Positions 1-8,941 of a stretch of DNA of 64,000 bases are shown piece by piece. The stretch comes from Pseudomonas benzenivorans. Its GTDB lineage: Bacteria; Pseudomonadota; Gammaproteobacteria; Pseudomonadales; Pseudomonadaceae. Both the position numbers and the translations under genes were made by a program. The notes below the pieces were generated by a model. The model saw nothing but the letters and a program-made list of their open reading frames with translations. It searched no databases and was not told the origin of the DNA. Within the stretch, counting starts at the first letter, position 1. Every line of letters begins with the position of its first letter. The stretch spans positions 3,720,001 through 3,784,000 of the forward strand of contig NZ_CP137892.1 in NCBI RefSeq assembly GCF_033547155.1. The letters run 5' to 3'.

Positions 1-508
1 GCTCGTCGGCCCGGAAGTAGGAAAAAATCAGCAAGGCTTCGTCGACCATCTTTCCCATGGCGGCATCGACCGCCTCCACCTCCCCCTGCAGCGCCCGGGT
101 GTAGCCCTGTATCTCGGCGCTGTGCTCTTCGGGCCCATCCAGCCGAGCCTGAAGCTGTGCCTTGCCCAGCGCCAGGTGCTCGTGGAACACAGCCAGCGCC
201 TGGCTCAACTTTCGCGACTCGCGGTCGACCTCCCGCGAATCGAACACGTCGTTGCCCGGCGCGTTGACGTCGGAGGCGTAGCTGCCCAGCACCGAGTAAC
301 TCGACAACTGCTGAACCCAGGATTGGTTGGCCTGAATGGAGCGATGATAGGCGCTGACGATCTGATGATTCAGGAGCACGCCGAGGACCACGACCAACAC
401 GTCGAATCCGGCCAGAAAAAAATACATCAGGTGCCATTTCTTCGAGCGCGAATTGTGTCGCGGGTCGTGGGGATTAGTTCCGGCACCTGCAGTATTAGCG
501 CGAAGCAT
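1..508 (-). CDS. Membrane sensor protein, N-terminal part (cut by window start)
   Basis: This is the first 169 codons of a minus-strand gene that runs off the left edge. The ATG at 508 has a GGAGG about 7 bases upstream. The protein has a basic N-terminus, one strong membrane segment at about residues 26-48 (core YFFLAGFDVLVVVLGVLL), then a charged, helical, probably periplasmic region that resembles the four-helix input domains of sensor kinases and chemoreceptors. No catalytic domain is inside the window, so kinase, diguanylate cyclase or chemoreceptor are all possible. The membrane topology is seen in the sequence; the sensor role is inference. Confidence 0.6.
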   Translation of the reverse strand, partial: MLRANTAGAGTNPHDPRHNSRSKKWHLMYFFLAGFDVLVVVLGVLLNHQIVSAYHRSIQANQSWVQQLSSYSVLGSYASDVNAPGNDVFDSREVDRESRKLSQALAVFHEHLALGKAQLQARLDGPEEHSAEIQGYTRALQGEVEAVDAAMGKMVDEALLIFSYFRADE

Positions 509-1160
509 CGACAAGCCTCCAACTGCACTCGTTCCAGATCGATCAATGGCGCTGACCTCGGGGGAACAACCTTGGCCATGAACCCGACGCGACCTTGGCA
601 CGAAGGCTGGCCCGACAGGCCCTTATTCGACGACTGGTATGCACGTGGCAAGCCTGCATGCCGATGGCTGGCGTCCAGGTGCTGGCCCTGCTCTCGTCGA
701 CTCGAGCAGGGGCAGTCGTGTCACCCGATGGCGGGTGCAACCCCAAGACAAGGGGAGCGTCCAGGCTCCTGGCAAGGCGGGTGACGCACTATGACAAGAT
801 AGTCAAAAAAACGCCCACAACCGCGCACCGACGACTGCCGTGGAAGGCCCGTGACTGTCCGCCCCCTGCCGCCGAGCGCGCGACCGTGCTCGGCGGCATC
901 GCCCTGGTCGGCCTGGAACCGCTACCCGGTCAGGGGCTGGAGATGCGCTTCGGCGAGGCGCTGACCAGCAAGTAGCCCGGATAGCCCTGTACTCGAGCAC
1001 GGCCACAAGCCCCGCCGCGCCCTTTGCTGAACACTCCCCCCGCTGACTCGAGGTGGATGATCCGGCAACACATCAACTGTACATACATACAGATAATTCT
1101 TGCCCGAGCGGCGCTTTCTGCCCATGCTAGGCGCCATCGCGACAACCGACGACGGCAGCC
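509..1160. other. 652-bp intergenic region, no convincing gene
   Basis: No reading frame here has convincing protein character. The end of the plus frame closing at 975 reads like a hydrophobic protein tail (VLGGIALVGLEPLPGQG), which could be the remnant of a lost gene, but I cannot name a family. An inverted repeat GCCGCCGAGC / GCTCGGCGGC lies around 870-898. The region separates the minus-strand sensor gene from plus-strand topB, so it should hold both promoters. AT-richer sequence at about 1075-1100 is the likeliest place for the topB promoter. Confidence 0.4.
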
Positions 1161-3098
1161 ATGCGGCTCTTTCTCTGTGAAAAACCCTCCCAGGCCAAGG
1201 ACATCGCCAAGGTGCTCGGCGCCAGCCGGCGTGGCGATGGCTGCTGGCTCGGCGCCCAGGTGACGGTGACCTGGTGCATCGGCCACCTGCTGGAGACCGC
1301 GCCGCCGGATGCCTACGATGTCCGCTACAAGCGCTGGGCCCTCGCCGACCTGCCGATCATCCCGGACCAGTGGAAGATGCTGGTCAAGAGCAAGACCGCC
1401 GGCCAGTTCAAGGCGGTCAAGCGCCTGCTCGGCGAGGCAGACGAGTTGGTGATCGCCACCGATGCCGACCGCGAGGGCGAGCTGATCGCCCGCGAACTGG
1501 TGGAGCATTGCCGCTACCGCGGGCCGATCCAGCGCCTGTGGCTGTCGGCGCTGGACGACGCCTCGATCCGCAAGGCCCTGGCCGCGCTCAAGCCCGGCGC
1601 CGAGACCTTCAGCCTGTACCAGGCGGCCCTCGGGCGCTCGCGCGCCGACTGGCTGATCGGCATGAACATGAGCCGGCTGTTCACCCTGCTCGGCCGCCAG
1701 TCCGGTTACCAGGGCGTGCTGCCGGTGGGGCGGGTGCAGACGCCGACCCTGCGCCTGGTGGTGGACCGCGACCGCAGCATCGCCGCCTTCGTGCCGGTGC
1801 CCTACTGGGCCATCGAGGTGCAACTGGTCAGCGCCGGCACGACTTTCAGCGCCCAGTGGCGCGCCGCGCCGGACGCCTGCGACGAGCAGGGCCGCTGCCT
1901 GAACCCGGCGCTGGCCCGGCAGGCGGCCGATGCCATGACGGCCGCCGCCAGCGCCCGCCTGGAGCGCCTGCGCACCGAACGGATGCGCGAGGTCGCACCG
2001 CTGCCGTTCGACCTAGGCACCCTGCAGGAGGTCTGCTCCAAGCGGCTCGGCCTGGGCGCCCAGGAGACCCTGGACATCGCCCAGGCGCTCTACGAGACCC
2101 ACAAGCTCATCACCTACCCGCGCAGCGATTGCGGCTACCTGCCCCTGAGCCAGCACGGCGAGGCGCCGGCGATCCTCGCGGCCCTGGGCCGCGCCGACCC
2201 GGCCCTGGCCGAGCTGATGGCACATATCGATCCACAGCGCCGCTCGCGGGCCTGGAACGACGCCAAGGTCGCCGCCCACCACGGCATCATCCCCACCGTC
2301 GCGGCGCTCGCCTCGGCGCGCCTGAGCGGCAAGCAGCGCGCGGTCTACCAACTGATCCGCGCCCGTTACCTGGCGCAGTTCCTCCCCGACCACGCATACG
2401 ACCGCACCCAGGCCGACTTCGCCTGCGCCGGCCAGGCCCTGCGCGCCGTGGGCAAGCAAATCGTCGAGCCCGGCTGGAAGCGCGCCCTGCCCCAGGCGCT
2501 AGCCGTGGCCAAAACCGGCGAAGACACTACCACGCAGACCCTGCCGCCCCTGCGCGAGGGCCAGGCCTGCGCGGTCGCGCAGGTGCACCTGAAGGACCAG
2601 CAGACCCAGCCGCCGAAGCCCTTCACCGAGGGCGAGCTGATCAAGGCGATGAAGAACGTGGCCAGGCTGGTGGACGATCCGCGGCTCAAGCAGAAGCTCA
2701 AGGACACCACCGGCATCGGCACCGAGGCGACCCGCGCCGGGATCATCCAGGGCCTGCTTGAGCGCGGCTACCTGCGCAAGCAGGGCAAGGCCCTGACCGC
2801 CACCCCGGCCGCCTTCAGCCTGATCGACGCGGTGCCCCGGGCCATCGCCGACCCCGGCACCACCGCCATCTGGGAGCAGGCCCTGGACATGGTGCAGAGC
2901 GGCGAGATGAGCCTGGACGAGTTCGTCGCCAAGCAGTCGGCCTGGATGAGCAAGCAGGTGCAACGCTGCGCCGGCCTGCACCTGAACATCAGCGGCCCGG
3001 CGGCGGCACAGGGCGCGGCGCCCTGGAAGAAGAAACGCCGGCCGGGCAAGCCCAAGGCGGCAACCGGACGCAAGCGGAAGCCGGCCCCAACGAACTGA
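1161..3098 (+). CDS. topB: DNA topoisomerase III
   Basis: This is a type IA topoisomerase that breaks one strand, passes the other and reseals, and decatenates replication intermediates. It is 645 residues, close to the E. coli enzyme. The Toprim domain is at the N-terminus with Glu7 (LCEKPS) and the acidic motif TDADREGE starting at about residue 100. The active-site tyrosine is Tyr319 in the motif ITYPRSDCGYL. The C-terminus is short and very basic (KKKRRPGKPKAATGRKRK), probably a DNA-binding tail. The ATG at 1161 begins directly at the conserved MRLFLCEKPSQA. No operon partner overlaps it. Confidence 0.95.
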   Translation: MRLFLCEKPSQAKDIAKVLGASRRGDGCWLGAQVTVTWCIGHLLETAPPDAYDVRYKRWALADLPIIPDQWKMLVKSKTAGQFKAVKRLLGEADELVIATDADREGELIARELVEHCRYRGPIQRLWLSALDDASIRKALAALKPGAETFSLYQAALGRSRADWLIGMNMSRLFTLLGRQSGYQGVLPVGRVQTPTLRLVVDRDRSIAAFVPVPYWAIEVQLVSAGTTFSAQWRAAPDACDEQGRCLNPALARQAADAMTAAASARLERLRTERMREVAPLPFDLGTLQEVCSKRLGLGAQETLDIAQALYETHKLITYPRSDCGYLPLSQHGEAPAILAALGRADPALAELMAHIDPQRRSRAWNDAKVAAHHGIIPTVAALASARLSGKQRAVYQLIRARYLAQFLPDHAYDRTQADFACAGQALRAVGKQIVEPGWKRALPQALAVAKTGEDTTTQTLPPLREGQACAVAQVHLKDQQTQPPKPFTEGELIKAMKNVARLVDDPRLKQKLKDTTGIGTEATRAGIIQGLLERGYLRKQGKALTATPAAFSLIDAVPRAIADPGTTAIWEQALDMVQSGEMSLDEFVAKQSAWMSKQVQRCAGLHLNISGPAAAQGAAPWKKKRRPGKPKAATGRKRKPAPTN

Positions 3099-3366
3099 GC
3101 GCGGGCTCCATCCAGCGGTGCTATCGGCATCGACACGGCCCAATGGCATGCCTGCGGCCAAACCGGAGTGAACCCAGGGCCGCGCGAGCGGTCTGTGTGC
3201 GGGAGGCCTCAGGGATGATGTGGCGAGCCAACAGCGCTTCGCCCCTCCTTTCGCCCGGCCGCAGCGGGCGCGCCGCCCAGTTGGCGGCACCCCACGCGGG
3301 GCAACGTCCCCGCCGTCATCGGCCCGTACCGCGAGGCCTTCATCCCTTTCTCATGTGAAGATCGCC

Positions 3367-4002
3367 ATGTCCCTATCACCTCGACGCTCCACCCGGCTCT
3401 CCCGCCTGCCCTGGCTCCTGCTCGCCTTGCTGTTCGGCGGCCAGGCCCAGGCCGCCGGCAATGAGCGCTGGGTCAGCGACAGCCTGCAGACCTATGTGCG
3501 AAGCGGCCCGACCGACGGCTACCGCATCGTCGGCACCCTCAAGTCCGGGCAGAAGGTCGAGTTGCTCGCCACCCAGGGCGACTATAGCCGGGTGCGCAGC
3601 GAATCCGGCGACAGCGTGTGGATTCCCAGCCGCGACCTGCAGGAGATGCCCGGCCAGGCCGAGCGCCTGCCCCAACTGGAGCAGCAGGTGGCGGAGCTGA
3701 GCGAACAGCTCGAGCGCATCGACGACAGCTGGAAGACCCGGGTCCAGGGCATGCAGGAGACCCTGGACGCGCGCAAGGCGCTGATCGACGAGCTGCAGGC
3801 CACACGCAAGGCCCTCACCGCCGAGCTGAGCGCGACCCAGTCGGAGCTGCGCAGCACCCAGGCACAGCTGGGCGATGAGAACAACCGCCTGCTGATGCGC
3901 TACCTGGTCTATGGCGGCGGCATCGCCGGCGCCGGCCTGCTGCTCGGGCTGATCCTGCCGAGCATGACCCGCCGGCGCAAACGCAACGACCAGTGGTTCT
4001 GA
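3367..4002 (+). CDS. SH3-domain membrane protein, YgiM-like (TIGR04211 type)
   Basis: This is a 211-residue secreted or membrane-anchored protein. It has a signal peptide at residues 1-28 ending AQA-A, a bacterial SH3 domain at about 30-95 (YVRSGPTDGYRIVGTLKSGQ, WIPSRDL), a coiled coil at about 100-175, and one membrane helix near the C-terminus (about 180-200) followed by a basic tail RRRKRN. The same architecture is found in E. coli YgiM. The function is unknown, although SH3b domains often bind peptidoglycan. The frame opens further upstream, but the start at 3367 gives a clean signal peptide. Confidence 0.85.
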   Translation: MSLSPRRSTRLSRLPWLLLALLFGGQAQAAGNERWVSDSLQTYVRSGPTDGYRIVGTLKSGQKVELLATQGDYSRVRSESGDSVWIPSRDLQEMPGQAERLPQLEQQVAELSEQLERIDDSWKTRVQGMQETLDARKALIDELQATRKALTAELSATQSELRSTQAQLGDENNRLLMRYLVYGGGIAGAGLLLGLILPSMTRRRKRNDQWF

Positions 4003-4176
4003 GGCGTCTCCCCGGCAATCCAGAAAGGCACGGGCGAAAGCCTTGCCGCTTGCTGCCCGTGGCCAACTCACGCGTAGAGACAAAGGAATGGCTAGATTGT
4101 CTTGACCTAGCGCGGAGCGGCCAGGGCCTCCGCTCGCTAGAAGCCCATACTGCAACCGAGTAAGGAGGATTAGTCC

Positions 4177-4575
4177 ATGGAGGGCAGCATGATCTGCGGC
4201 ACGAGCATTCTGGTTCCGGTCGAGCACGAACTCTTCGCACGGGTGGTCAGTTTCTATGGCACCGACCTGGCGTTGCCAACGCTCGCCTGTGGCGAGTCCA
4301 GGCTGGGCAATCCATGGCAGAGCTTCCAGGCCCCAGGCGGCCTGACTATCACCATCCACACGGGCCGCGACGGCCGTTTTCCCTACCCCGAGTTCCGCCC
4401 AAGCGGACACGGGATGGCATTCGCGTTCGAGGTGGACAGCGTCGCTCAAGCCCTGGAAAGGCTGCGGGATAAAGGCATCGAACCGCTCAATCGCTGGGAC
4501 TACGGCGACGGCACCCAGGCCATCTCGATTGCGGACCCCGCCGGCAACCTGTCGGAGTTGTGGGGTAAACCCTGA
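4177..4575 (+). CDS. VOC family (glyoxalase/bleomycin-resistance fold) protein
   Basis: This is a 132-residue single-domain protein of the vicinal oxygen chelate superfamily. A strong ribosome binding site (AAGGAGGA) lies 8 bases before the ATG at 4177. Recognisable parts are the N-terminal beta-alpha unit, the central HGMAFAFEVDSVAQALERL segment and the C-terminal metal-ligand region ISIADPAGNLSELW, with Glu as the likely ligand. The substrate cannot be told. It stands alone between unrelated plus-strand genes. Confidence 0.8.
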   Translation: MEGSMICGTSILVPVEHELFARVVSFYGTDLALPTLACGESRLGNPWQSFQAPGGLTITIHTGRDGRFPYPEFRPSGHGMAFAFEVDSVAQALERLRDKGIEPLNRWDYGDGTQAISIADPAGNLSELWGKP

Positions 4576-4659
4576 GTACCGCGGCTCCATTCGGTGGAAC
4601 CTGCTGCCGCGCCCCTCGGGTAAAATGCCCGCCTCCTTCTCGCCATCCCGACCAGTCCC

Positions 4660-5913
4660 ATGATCAAAGCCCCTGCCCACCCCTCCCGCTCGGCAATCGT
4701 CATCGGCGGCGGTCCCGCCGGCCTGATGGCCGCCGAAGTGCTTGCCCAGGCCGGCGTGCGCGTCGACCTGTACGACGCCATGCCCTCGGTGGGCCGCAAG
4801 TTCCTCCTGGCCGGGGTCGGCGGCATGAACATCACCCACTCCGAGGCCAAGGCGGCGTTCCTCTCGCGCTACGGCGAGCGTCAGGAGGCGATCGCCCGGC
4901 TGCTCGCGGACTTCGACGCCGACGCCCTGTGCCAATGGATTCATGGGCTGGGCATCGACACCTTCGTCGGCACCTCGGGCCGGGTGTTCCCCACCGACAT
5001 GAAAGCCGCGCCGCTGCTGCGCGCCTGGCTCAAGCGCCTGCGCGAGCTGGGCGTACAGGTCCACACCCGGCATCGCTGGCTGGGCTGGAGCGCGGACGGC
5101 GCCCTGCGTCTGGCCACGCCGGGCGGCGAGATAAGCGTGCGGGCCGACGCCACCCTGCTGGCCCTGGGCGGCGGCAGCTGGGCGCGCCTGGGCTCGGATG
5201 GCGCCTGGACGGCGCAGCTGCAGGGGCGCGGCATCGAAGTCGCACCGCTGCAGCCGAGCAACTGCGGCTTCGAGGTGACGGGCTGGAGTGCGCTGCTGCG
5301 GGAGAAGTTCGCCGGCGCGCCGCTGAAGAACGTCAGTCTGCGCCTGGACGACGAACCGCCGCGCCTGGGCGAGTTCGTGCTTACCGAATCCGGGGTGGAA
5401 GGCAGCCTGGTCTATGCCCTGTCGGCCGCCATTCGCCAGCGGATCAACCAGCAGGGCCGCGCCACCGTCCACCTCGACCTGCTGCCGCAGAGCCCGCTGG
5501 CCAAGGTGCAGGCGGCGCTGAGCAAGCCCCGCGGCAGTCACTCCATGGCTAAGCACCTGCATCGCCAGGTGGGCATCGACGGGGTCAAGGCCGCGCTGCT
5601 GCGCGAGCTGGCGCCGAAAGACTGCTTCGATGAGCCGGCGCGCCTGGCGGCGGCGCTCAAGGCCCTGCCGCTGGCGCTGGTGCGGCCTCGGCCGCTGGAT
5701 GAGGCGATCAGCAGCGCCGGCGGCGTGCCGTTCGAGGCGCTGGACGCGCGGCTGATGTGCACGCAGCTGCCCGGGCTGTTCTGTGCCGGCGAGATGCTCG
5801 ACTGGGAGGCGCCGACCGGCGGCTACCTGCTCACCGCCTGCTTCGCCAGCGGCCGCGCCGCCGGCCTGGGCATGCTCGACTGGCTGCAGCACCCTGAACG
5901 TAGGATGGGTTGA
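4660..5913 (+). CDS. HI0933/TIGR03862-type FAD flavoprotein
   Basis: This is a 417-residue flavoprotein of the HI0933 family (related to YhiN). The FAD dinucleotide-binding motif GGGPAGLMAAE is at about residues 13-23, followed by the family motif GRKFLLAGVGGMNITHSE. A second FAD contact, LFCAGEMLDWEAPTGGYLL, is near the C-terminus. The physiological substrate of the family is unknown. The last codons (RRMG and the stop) are written by the left arm of a palindromic repeat that lies between this gene and rhlE, so its natural C-terminus may have been replaced by the element. Confidence 0.88.
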   Translation: MIKAPAHPSRSAIVIGGGPAGLMAAEVLAQAGVRVDLYDAMPSVGRKFLLAGVGGMNITHSEAKAAFLSRYGERQEAIARLLADFDADALCQWIHGLGIDTFVGTSGRVFPTDMKAAPLLRAWLKRLRELGVQVHTRHRWLGWSADGALRLATPGGEISVRADATLLALGGGSWARLGSDGAWTAQLQGRGIEVAPLQPSNCGFEVTGWSALLREKFAGAPLKNVSLRLDDEPPRLGEFVLTESGVEGSLVYALSAAIRQRINQQGRATVHLDLLPQSPLAKVQAALSKPRGSHSMAKHLHRQVGIDGVKAALLRELAPKDCFDEPARLAAALKALPLALVRPRPLDEAISSAGGVPFEALDARLMCTQLPGLFCAGEMLDWEAPTGGYLLTACFASGRAAGLGMLDWLQHPERRMG

Positions 5914-6045
5914 ACGCAGCGATACCCATGCTGCACTGACGCCGCCCAGCGGCGGTGGAGGAGCTCCGGCGCAATGGTGGATTACGGCGCGGCAAGCGTC
6001 CGTGCAGATGCCGGAGACAGGCAGCCGCGCCTAACCCACCCTACG
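5899..6045. repeat. Palindromic intergenic repeat (REP-like) between convergent genes
   Basis: A left arm GTAGGATGGGTT at about 5900-5911 and a right arm AACCCACCCTAC at 6033-6044 flank a short middle with two further GC-rich inverted segments. This looks like the GTAGGGTGGGTT-type repeats scattered in Pseudomonas genomes. The stop codon of the flavoprotein lies in the left arm and the TAG stop of rhlE in the right arm. It may act as a bidirectional transcription stop or mRNA stabiliser. Confidence 0.6.
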
Positions 6046-7390
6046 GCTTACGCCCGCCGCCCTTGCCCGGCTTGCCGGCGAAACTCGGCACCTTGCGCAC
6101 CGCCTTGGCCTTGGGCGTGTCGTCTTCCTCAAACCAGTTGCCGAGGTGGATCTTGCCCTTGCCGGCGGCCTTACCCGCGCCGGGTATCAGTTTCTGCTTG
6201 GGCTTCTTCGACTTCTTCAGCACCACTCCGCCGGCCTGGGTGACCGGCACGCGGTGGTCGGGGATGAAGTCCGGTTCGTCGATGCGCTGGATCACCTGGT
6301 TGATCAGGGTCTCGATGGCCGCCAGGTGCTCCACCTCGTCGGCGCACACCAGCGACACCGCCTGCCCCGTGGCGCCGGCGCGGCCGGTGCGGCCGATGCG
6401 GTGCACGTAGTCCTCGGCGACGATCGGCAGGTCGAAGTTGACCACCAGCGGCAGCTCGACAATGTCCAGGCCACGGGCCGCCACGTCGGTGGCCACCAGC
6501 ACCTGCACCTCGCCCTGCTTGAAGCGTTGCAGGGCGCGCAGGCGGGTCGGCTGCGGCTTGTCGCCGTGGATCGCGTCGGCGGCGATGCCCTCGGCCAGCA
6601 GGGCCTGCTCCAGCTCGTCGACGCCCTTGCGGGTCTTGGCGAACACCAGCACCTGGCTCCAGCGTTTTTCCCGATACAGGTGCAGGAACAGCTCGGCCTT
6701 GCGCTTCTTGTCCACCGGGATCAGCCACTGCTTGACGCTCTTGGCCGCGGCGTTGCGCGGGCTGACCTCGATGGACAGCGGGTCGCGCAGCAACTCCTTG
6801 GCCATGGCGCGGATGGCTTCGGAGAAGGTCGCGGAGAACAGCAGGGTCTGGCGCTTTCTCGGCAGGGCGCAGAACAGCTCGTCCAGCTCGCGGGCGAAGC
6901 CCAGGTCGAGCATGCGGTCGGCCTCGTCGAGCACCAGGGTCTGCAGCTGGTTGAACTTCACCGCGTTCTGCCGGTACAGGTCGAGCAGCCGCCCGGGGGT
7001 GGCCACCAGCACGTCGAGGCCCTTGCGCAGCTTCATCATCTGCGGGTTGATGCTGACCCCGCCGTACACCGCGTAGCTGCGCAGCGGCAGGTGCTGGCCG
7101 TAGGCCTGGAAACTCTGCTGCACCTGCTCGGCCAGCTCGCGGGTCGGCACCAGCACCAGGGCGCGCACCGAGTTGGCCGCCACCACCGGCCCTTCCATCA
7201 TCAGCCGTTGCAGCAGCGGCAGGGCGAAGCCGGCGGTCTTGCCGGTGCCGGTCTGCGCCGCGGCCATCAGGTCGCGGCCCTTGAGGATCGGCGGGATGGC
7301 CTGGGTCTGGACCGGGGACGGGGTCTGGTAGTCGAGGCCCTCGAGGCTGCGCAGCAGCGGCTCGATCAGGCCGAGGGAGGCGAAAGTCAT
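6041..7390 (-). CDS. rhlE: DEAD-box RNA helicase RhlE
   Basis: This ATP-dependent RNA helicase unwinds short RNA duplexes in ribosome assembly and RNA turnover. It is 449 residues. All helicase motifs are visible: the Q motif (YQTPSPVQTQAIP), Walker A (AAQTGTGKT), PTRELAEQ, the DEAD box (DEADRMLDLG), SATF, and motif VI (HRIGRTGRAG). A basic, low-complexity tail (KKSKKPKQK ... GKPGKGGGRKP) follows the core, as is usual in RhlE proteins for RNA binding. The size and neighbourhood match the shorter of the two P. aeruginosa RhlE proteins. The stop codon lies inside a palindromic repeat. Confidence 0.93.
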   Translation of the reverse strand: MTFASLGLIEPLLRSLEGLDYQTPSPVQTQAIPPILKGRDLMAAAQTGTGKTAGFALPLLQRLMMEGPVVAANSVRALVLVPTRELAEQVQQSFQAYGQHLPLRSYAVYGGVSINPQMMKLRKGLDVLVATPGRLLDLYRQNAVKFNQLQTLVLDEADRMLDLGFARELDELFCALPRKRQTLLFSATFSEAIRAMAKELLRDPLSIEVSPRNAAAKSVKQWLIPVDKKRKAELFLHLYREKRWSQVLVFAKTRKGVDELEQALLAEGIAADAIHGDKPQPTRLRALQRFKQGEVQVLVATDVAARGLDIVELPLVVNFDLPIVAEDYVHRIGRTGRAGATGQAVSLVCADEVEHLAAIETLINQVIQRIDEPDFIPDHRVPVTQAGGVVLKKSKKPKQKLIPGAGKAAGKGKIHLGNWFEEDDTPKAKAVRKVPSFAGKPGKGGGRKP

Positions 7391-7460
7391 GAGGTATCAA
7401 CCGGGCGTCGGCGCGCGAATGCAAAGGCGCGCAGTTTAACAGCCCGGCGCCGGCCTGCCG

Positions 7461-8072
7461 CTAGTTCAGTCGCGCCAGGGCCTGGGGGATCTTCGCCGCC
7501 GGCACCTTCTGCAGACGGCACAGCAGCGCGTGGCTGACCTCGCCGACGCCATGGCGCTCGCGCAACAGCGCGGCCATGAAGGTAAGCAGGTTGGCCGCCA
7601 TCTCGGCATCGGCCAGGGCGCGGTGGGCCTGGCCGGTGTCCGGCAGCCGGGCCCAGCGGTTGAGCACGCCGAGCTTGTGGCTGGGCGCCTGGGGCAGCAA
7701 CCGCCGCGCCAGCAGCAGCGAGCAGGCGAAGGGCTGCAGGCGCCGGCGACCGACCAGGGCCAGCTCGGCATCCCAGAACTTCTGGTCGAACGCCGCATTG
7801 TGCGCCAGCAGCGGCGCGTCGCCGACGAAGTCGGCCACCTCGCGCATCACCTGGGCCGCCGGCGGTGCCTCGCGCAGCATGGCGTTGCTGATGCCGGTGA
7901 GCTGCTCGATAAAGGTCGGCACCCGCACGCCGGCGTTCATCAGGCTCTGGTAGCGGGCAACGATGCGCCCGCCCTCGACCAGCACCACGCCGACCTCGGT
8001 GGCGCGCGCGCCCTGAACCGGGGTCAGGCCGGTGGTCTCGAAGTCGAGCACGGCGATACGTTCGGCGGGCAT
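7461..8072 (-). CDS. DEDDh 3'-5' exonuclease (DnaQ-like)
   Basis: This is a 203-residue single-domain exonuclease of the RNase T/DnaQ superfamily. Motif I is LDFETTG with Asp10 and Glu12. Motif II is LLAHNAAFDQKFWD, and motif III is HRALADAEM, which supplies the catalytic His and last Asp. It resembles stand-alone epsilon-like proteins rather than the PolC or DNA polymerase III epsilon chain. It lies 2 bases downstream of the NYN-domain gene on the same strand, so the two nuclease-fold genes are very probably co-transcribed. Confidence 0.88.
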   Translation of the reverse strand: MPAERIAVLDFETTGLTPVQGARATEVGVVLVEGGRIVARYQSLMNAGVRVPTFIEQLTGISNAMLREAPPAAQVMREVADFVGDAPLLAHNAAFDQKFWDAELALVGRRRLQPFACSLLLARRLLPQAPSHKLGVLNRWARLPDTGQAHRALADAEMAANLLTFMAALLRERHGVGEVSHALLCRLQKVPAAKIPQALARLN

Positions 8073-8074
8073 GC

Positions 8075-8551
8075 TCAGTTCCTCAGCAGCAGCGCGCCTT
8101 CGATCGGCACGTAGCGGCTGGCGGCGCGCACCAGCGATTGCGCGGTCAGCCCCGGCACGCCGTAGGCCACCGCCTCGACGCCCTGGCTGCGCACCTTGTC
8201 CAGCAGCAGGTCGAAGTCGCCGTCGCCGGAGGCCAGCACCACCTGATCGACCCGGGGTGCGGCGTCCAGCACGTCGATGCAGATACCCACATCCCAGTCG
8301 CCCTTGGCCGAGCCGTCGCTGCGCTGGATATAGGGCTTGAGCTTCACGCTGAAGCCGAGGTTGCGCAGGATCTGCTGGAACTGCTGCTGCTTGGGGTCGC
8401 CGCGGTCGATGGCATAGGCGTAGGCCTCGACGATCTGCCCGTCACGGCCGATATCGGCCCACAGCGCGGCATAGTCGAAATGGCAGCCATAGGCCTGGCG
8501 CACGGTGTAATAGAGGTTCTGCACATCGGCGAATACGGCGATCTTCTTCAC
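8075..8551 (-). CDS. NYN/LabA-type PIN-like domain protein
   Basis: This is a 158-residue protein of the LabA/DUF88 NYN family, a PIN-fold group thought to act on RNA. The motif IAVFADVQNLYY at the N-terminus carries the first catalytic Asp. KGDWDVGICIDVL and VVLASGDGDFDLLLDKV supply the other acidic residues. The GTG start at 8551 is chosen because it has GAGGA 6 bases upstream and the conserved fold begins at once; the frame could open from 8653. It is paired with the DEDDh exonuclease immediately downstream. Confidence 0.83.
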   Translation of the reverse strand: MKKIAVFADVQNLYYTVRQAYGCHFDYAALWADIGRDGQIVEAYAYAIDRGDPKQQQFQQILRNLGFSVKLKPYIQRSDGSAKGDWDVGICIDVLDAAPRVDQVVLASGDGDFDLLLDKVRSQGVEAVAYGVPGLTAQSLVRAASRYVPIEGALLLRN

Positions 8552-8941
8552 CCGGGTTCCTCGGCAAGCGGCTGACCAAGGGCAGGCGCTGGGGTTAGAG
8601 TCGGGCGCCAGTATGCCCGACTCAGCCCCAAGCGGGTCGATATGCCTCGGCAACAGGCTTCAGCCTCCGCCCCCTCCCCCCGCGGCACAGGGTCTCCACT
8701 CGGCGAACTGTGCCGACGCCACCTCGCCCTGGTGTACGACGAGGCCATCCTCGACCACGACCACCTGCTCTGCTCCCTGGCTGCCGGAGCTGCCCCTGGA
8801 GCTGGCCAGCACCGGCCTGCCGCGCCTGCTCCCGGGCTGGACAACCCGCTGCTGCACCATCGCGGCGACTGAGCGCAGGGTTTGGAGCCTCCCGCCGCGA
8901 TCGGCTAGAGTGGCGCCCTGCCCCACAGGACCCCGACCACC
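8552..8941. other. 390-bp region between divergent genes, possible decayed reading frame
   Basis: This lies between the NYN gene (minus) and a membrane protein gene (plus), so promoters for both are expected here. A plus frame at 8642-8872 contains a plausible stretch (GELCRRHLALVYDEAILDHD), and the neighbouring frame continues with protein-like character (WLPELPLELASTGLPRLLPG). That pattern suggests a frameshifted remnant, but I cannot assign a family and do not call a gene. Confidence 0.3.

Noticed and set aside
930..1823. Long open frame on the minus strand opposite topB
   Set aside because: It is antisense to the clear topB frame and has the Gln/His/Ala/Gly-rich composition that high-GC genes produce on the opposite strand.
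3376..5892. 838-codon minus frame opposite the SH3, VOC and flavoprotein genes
   Set aside because: It spans three well-supported genes on the other strand and has no recognisable domain.
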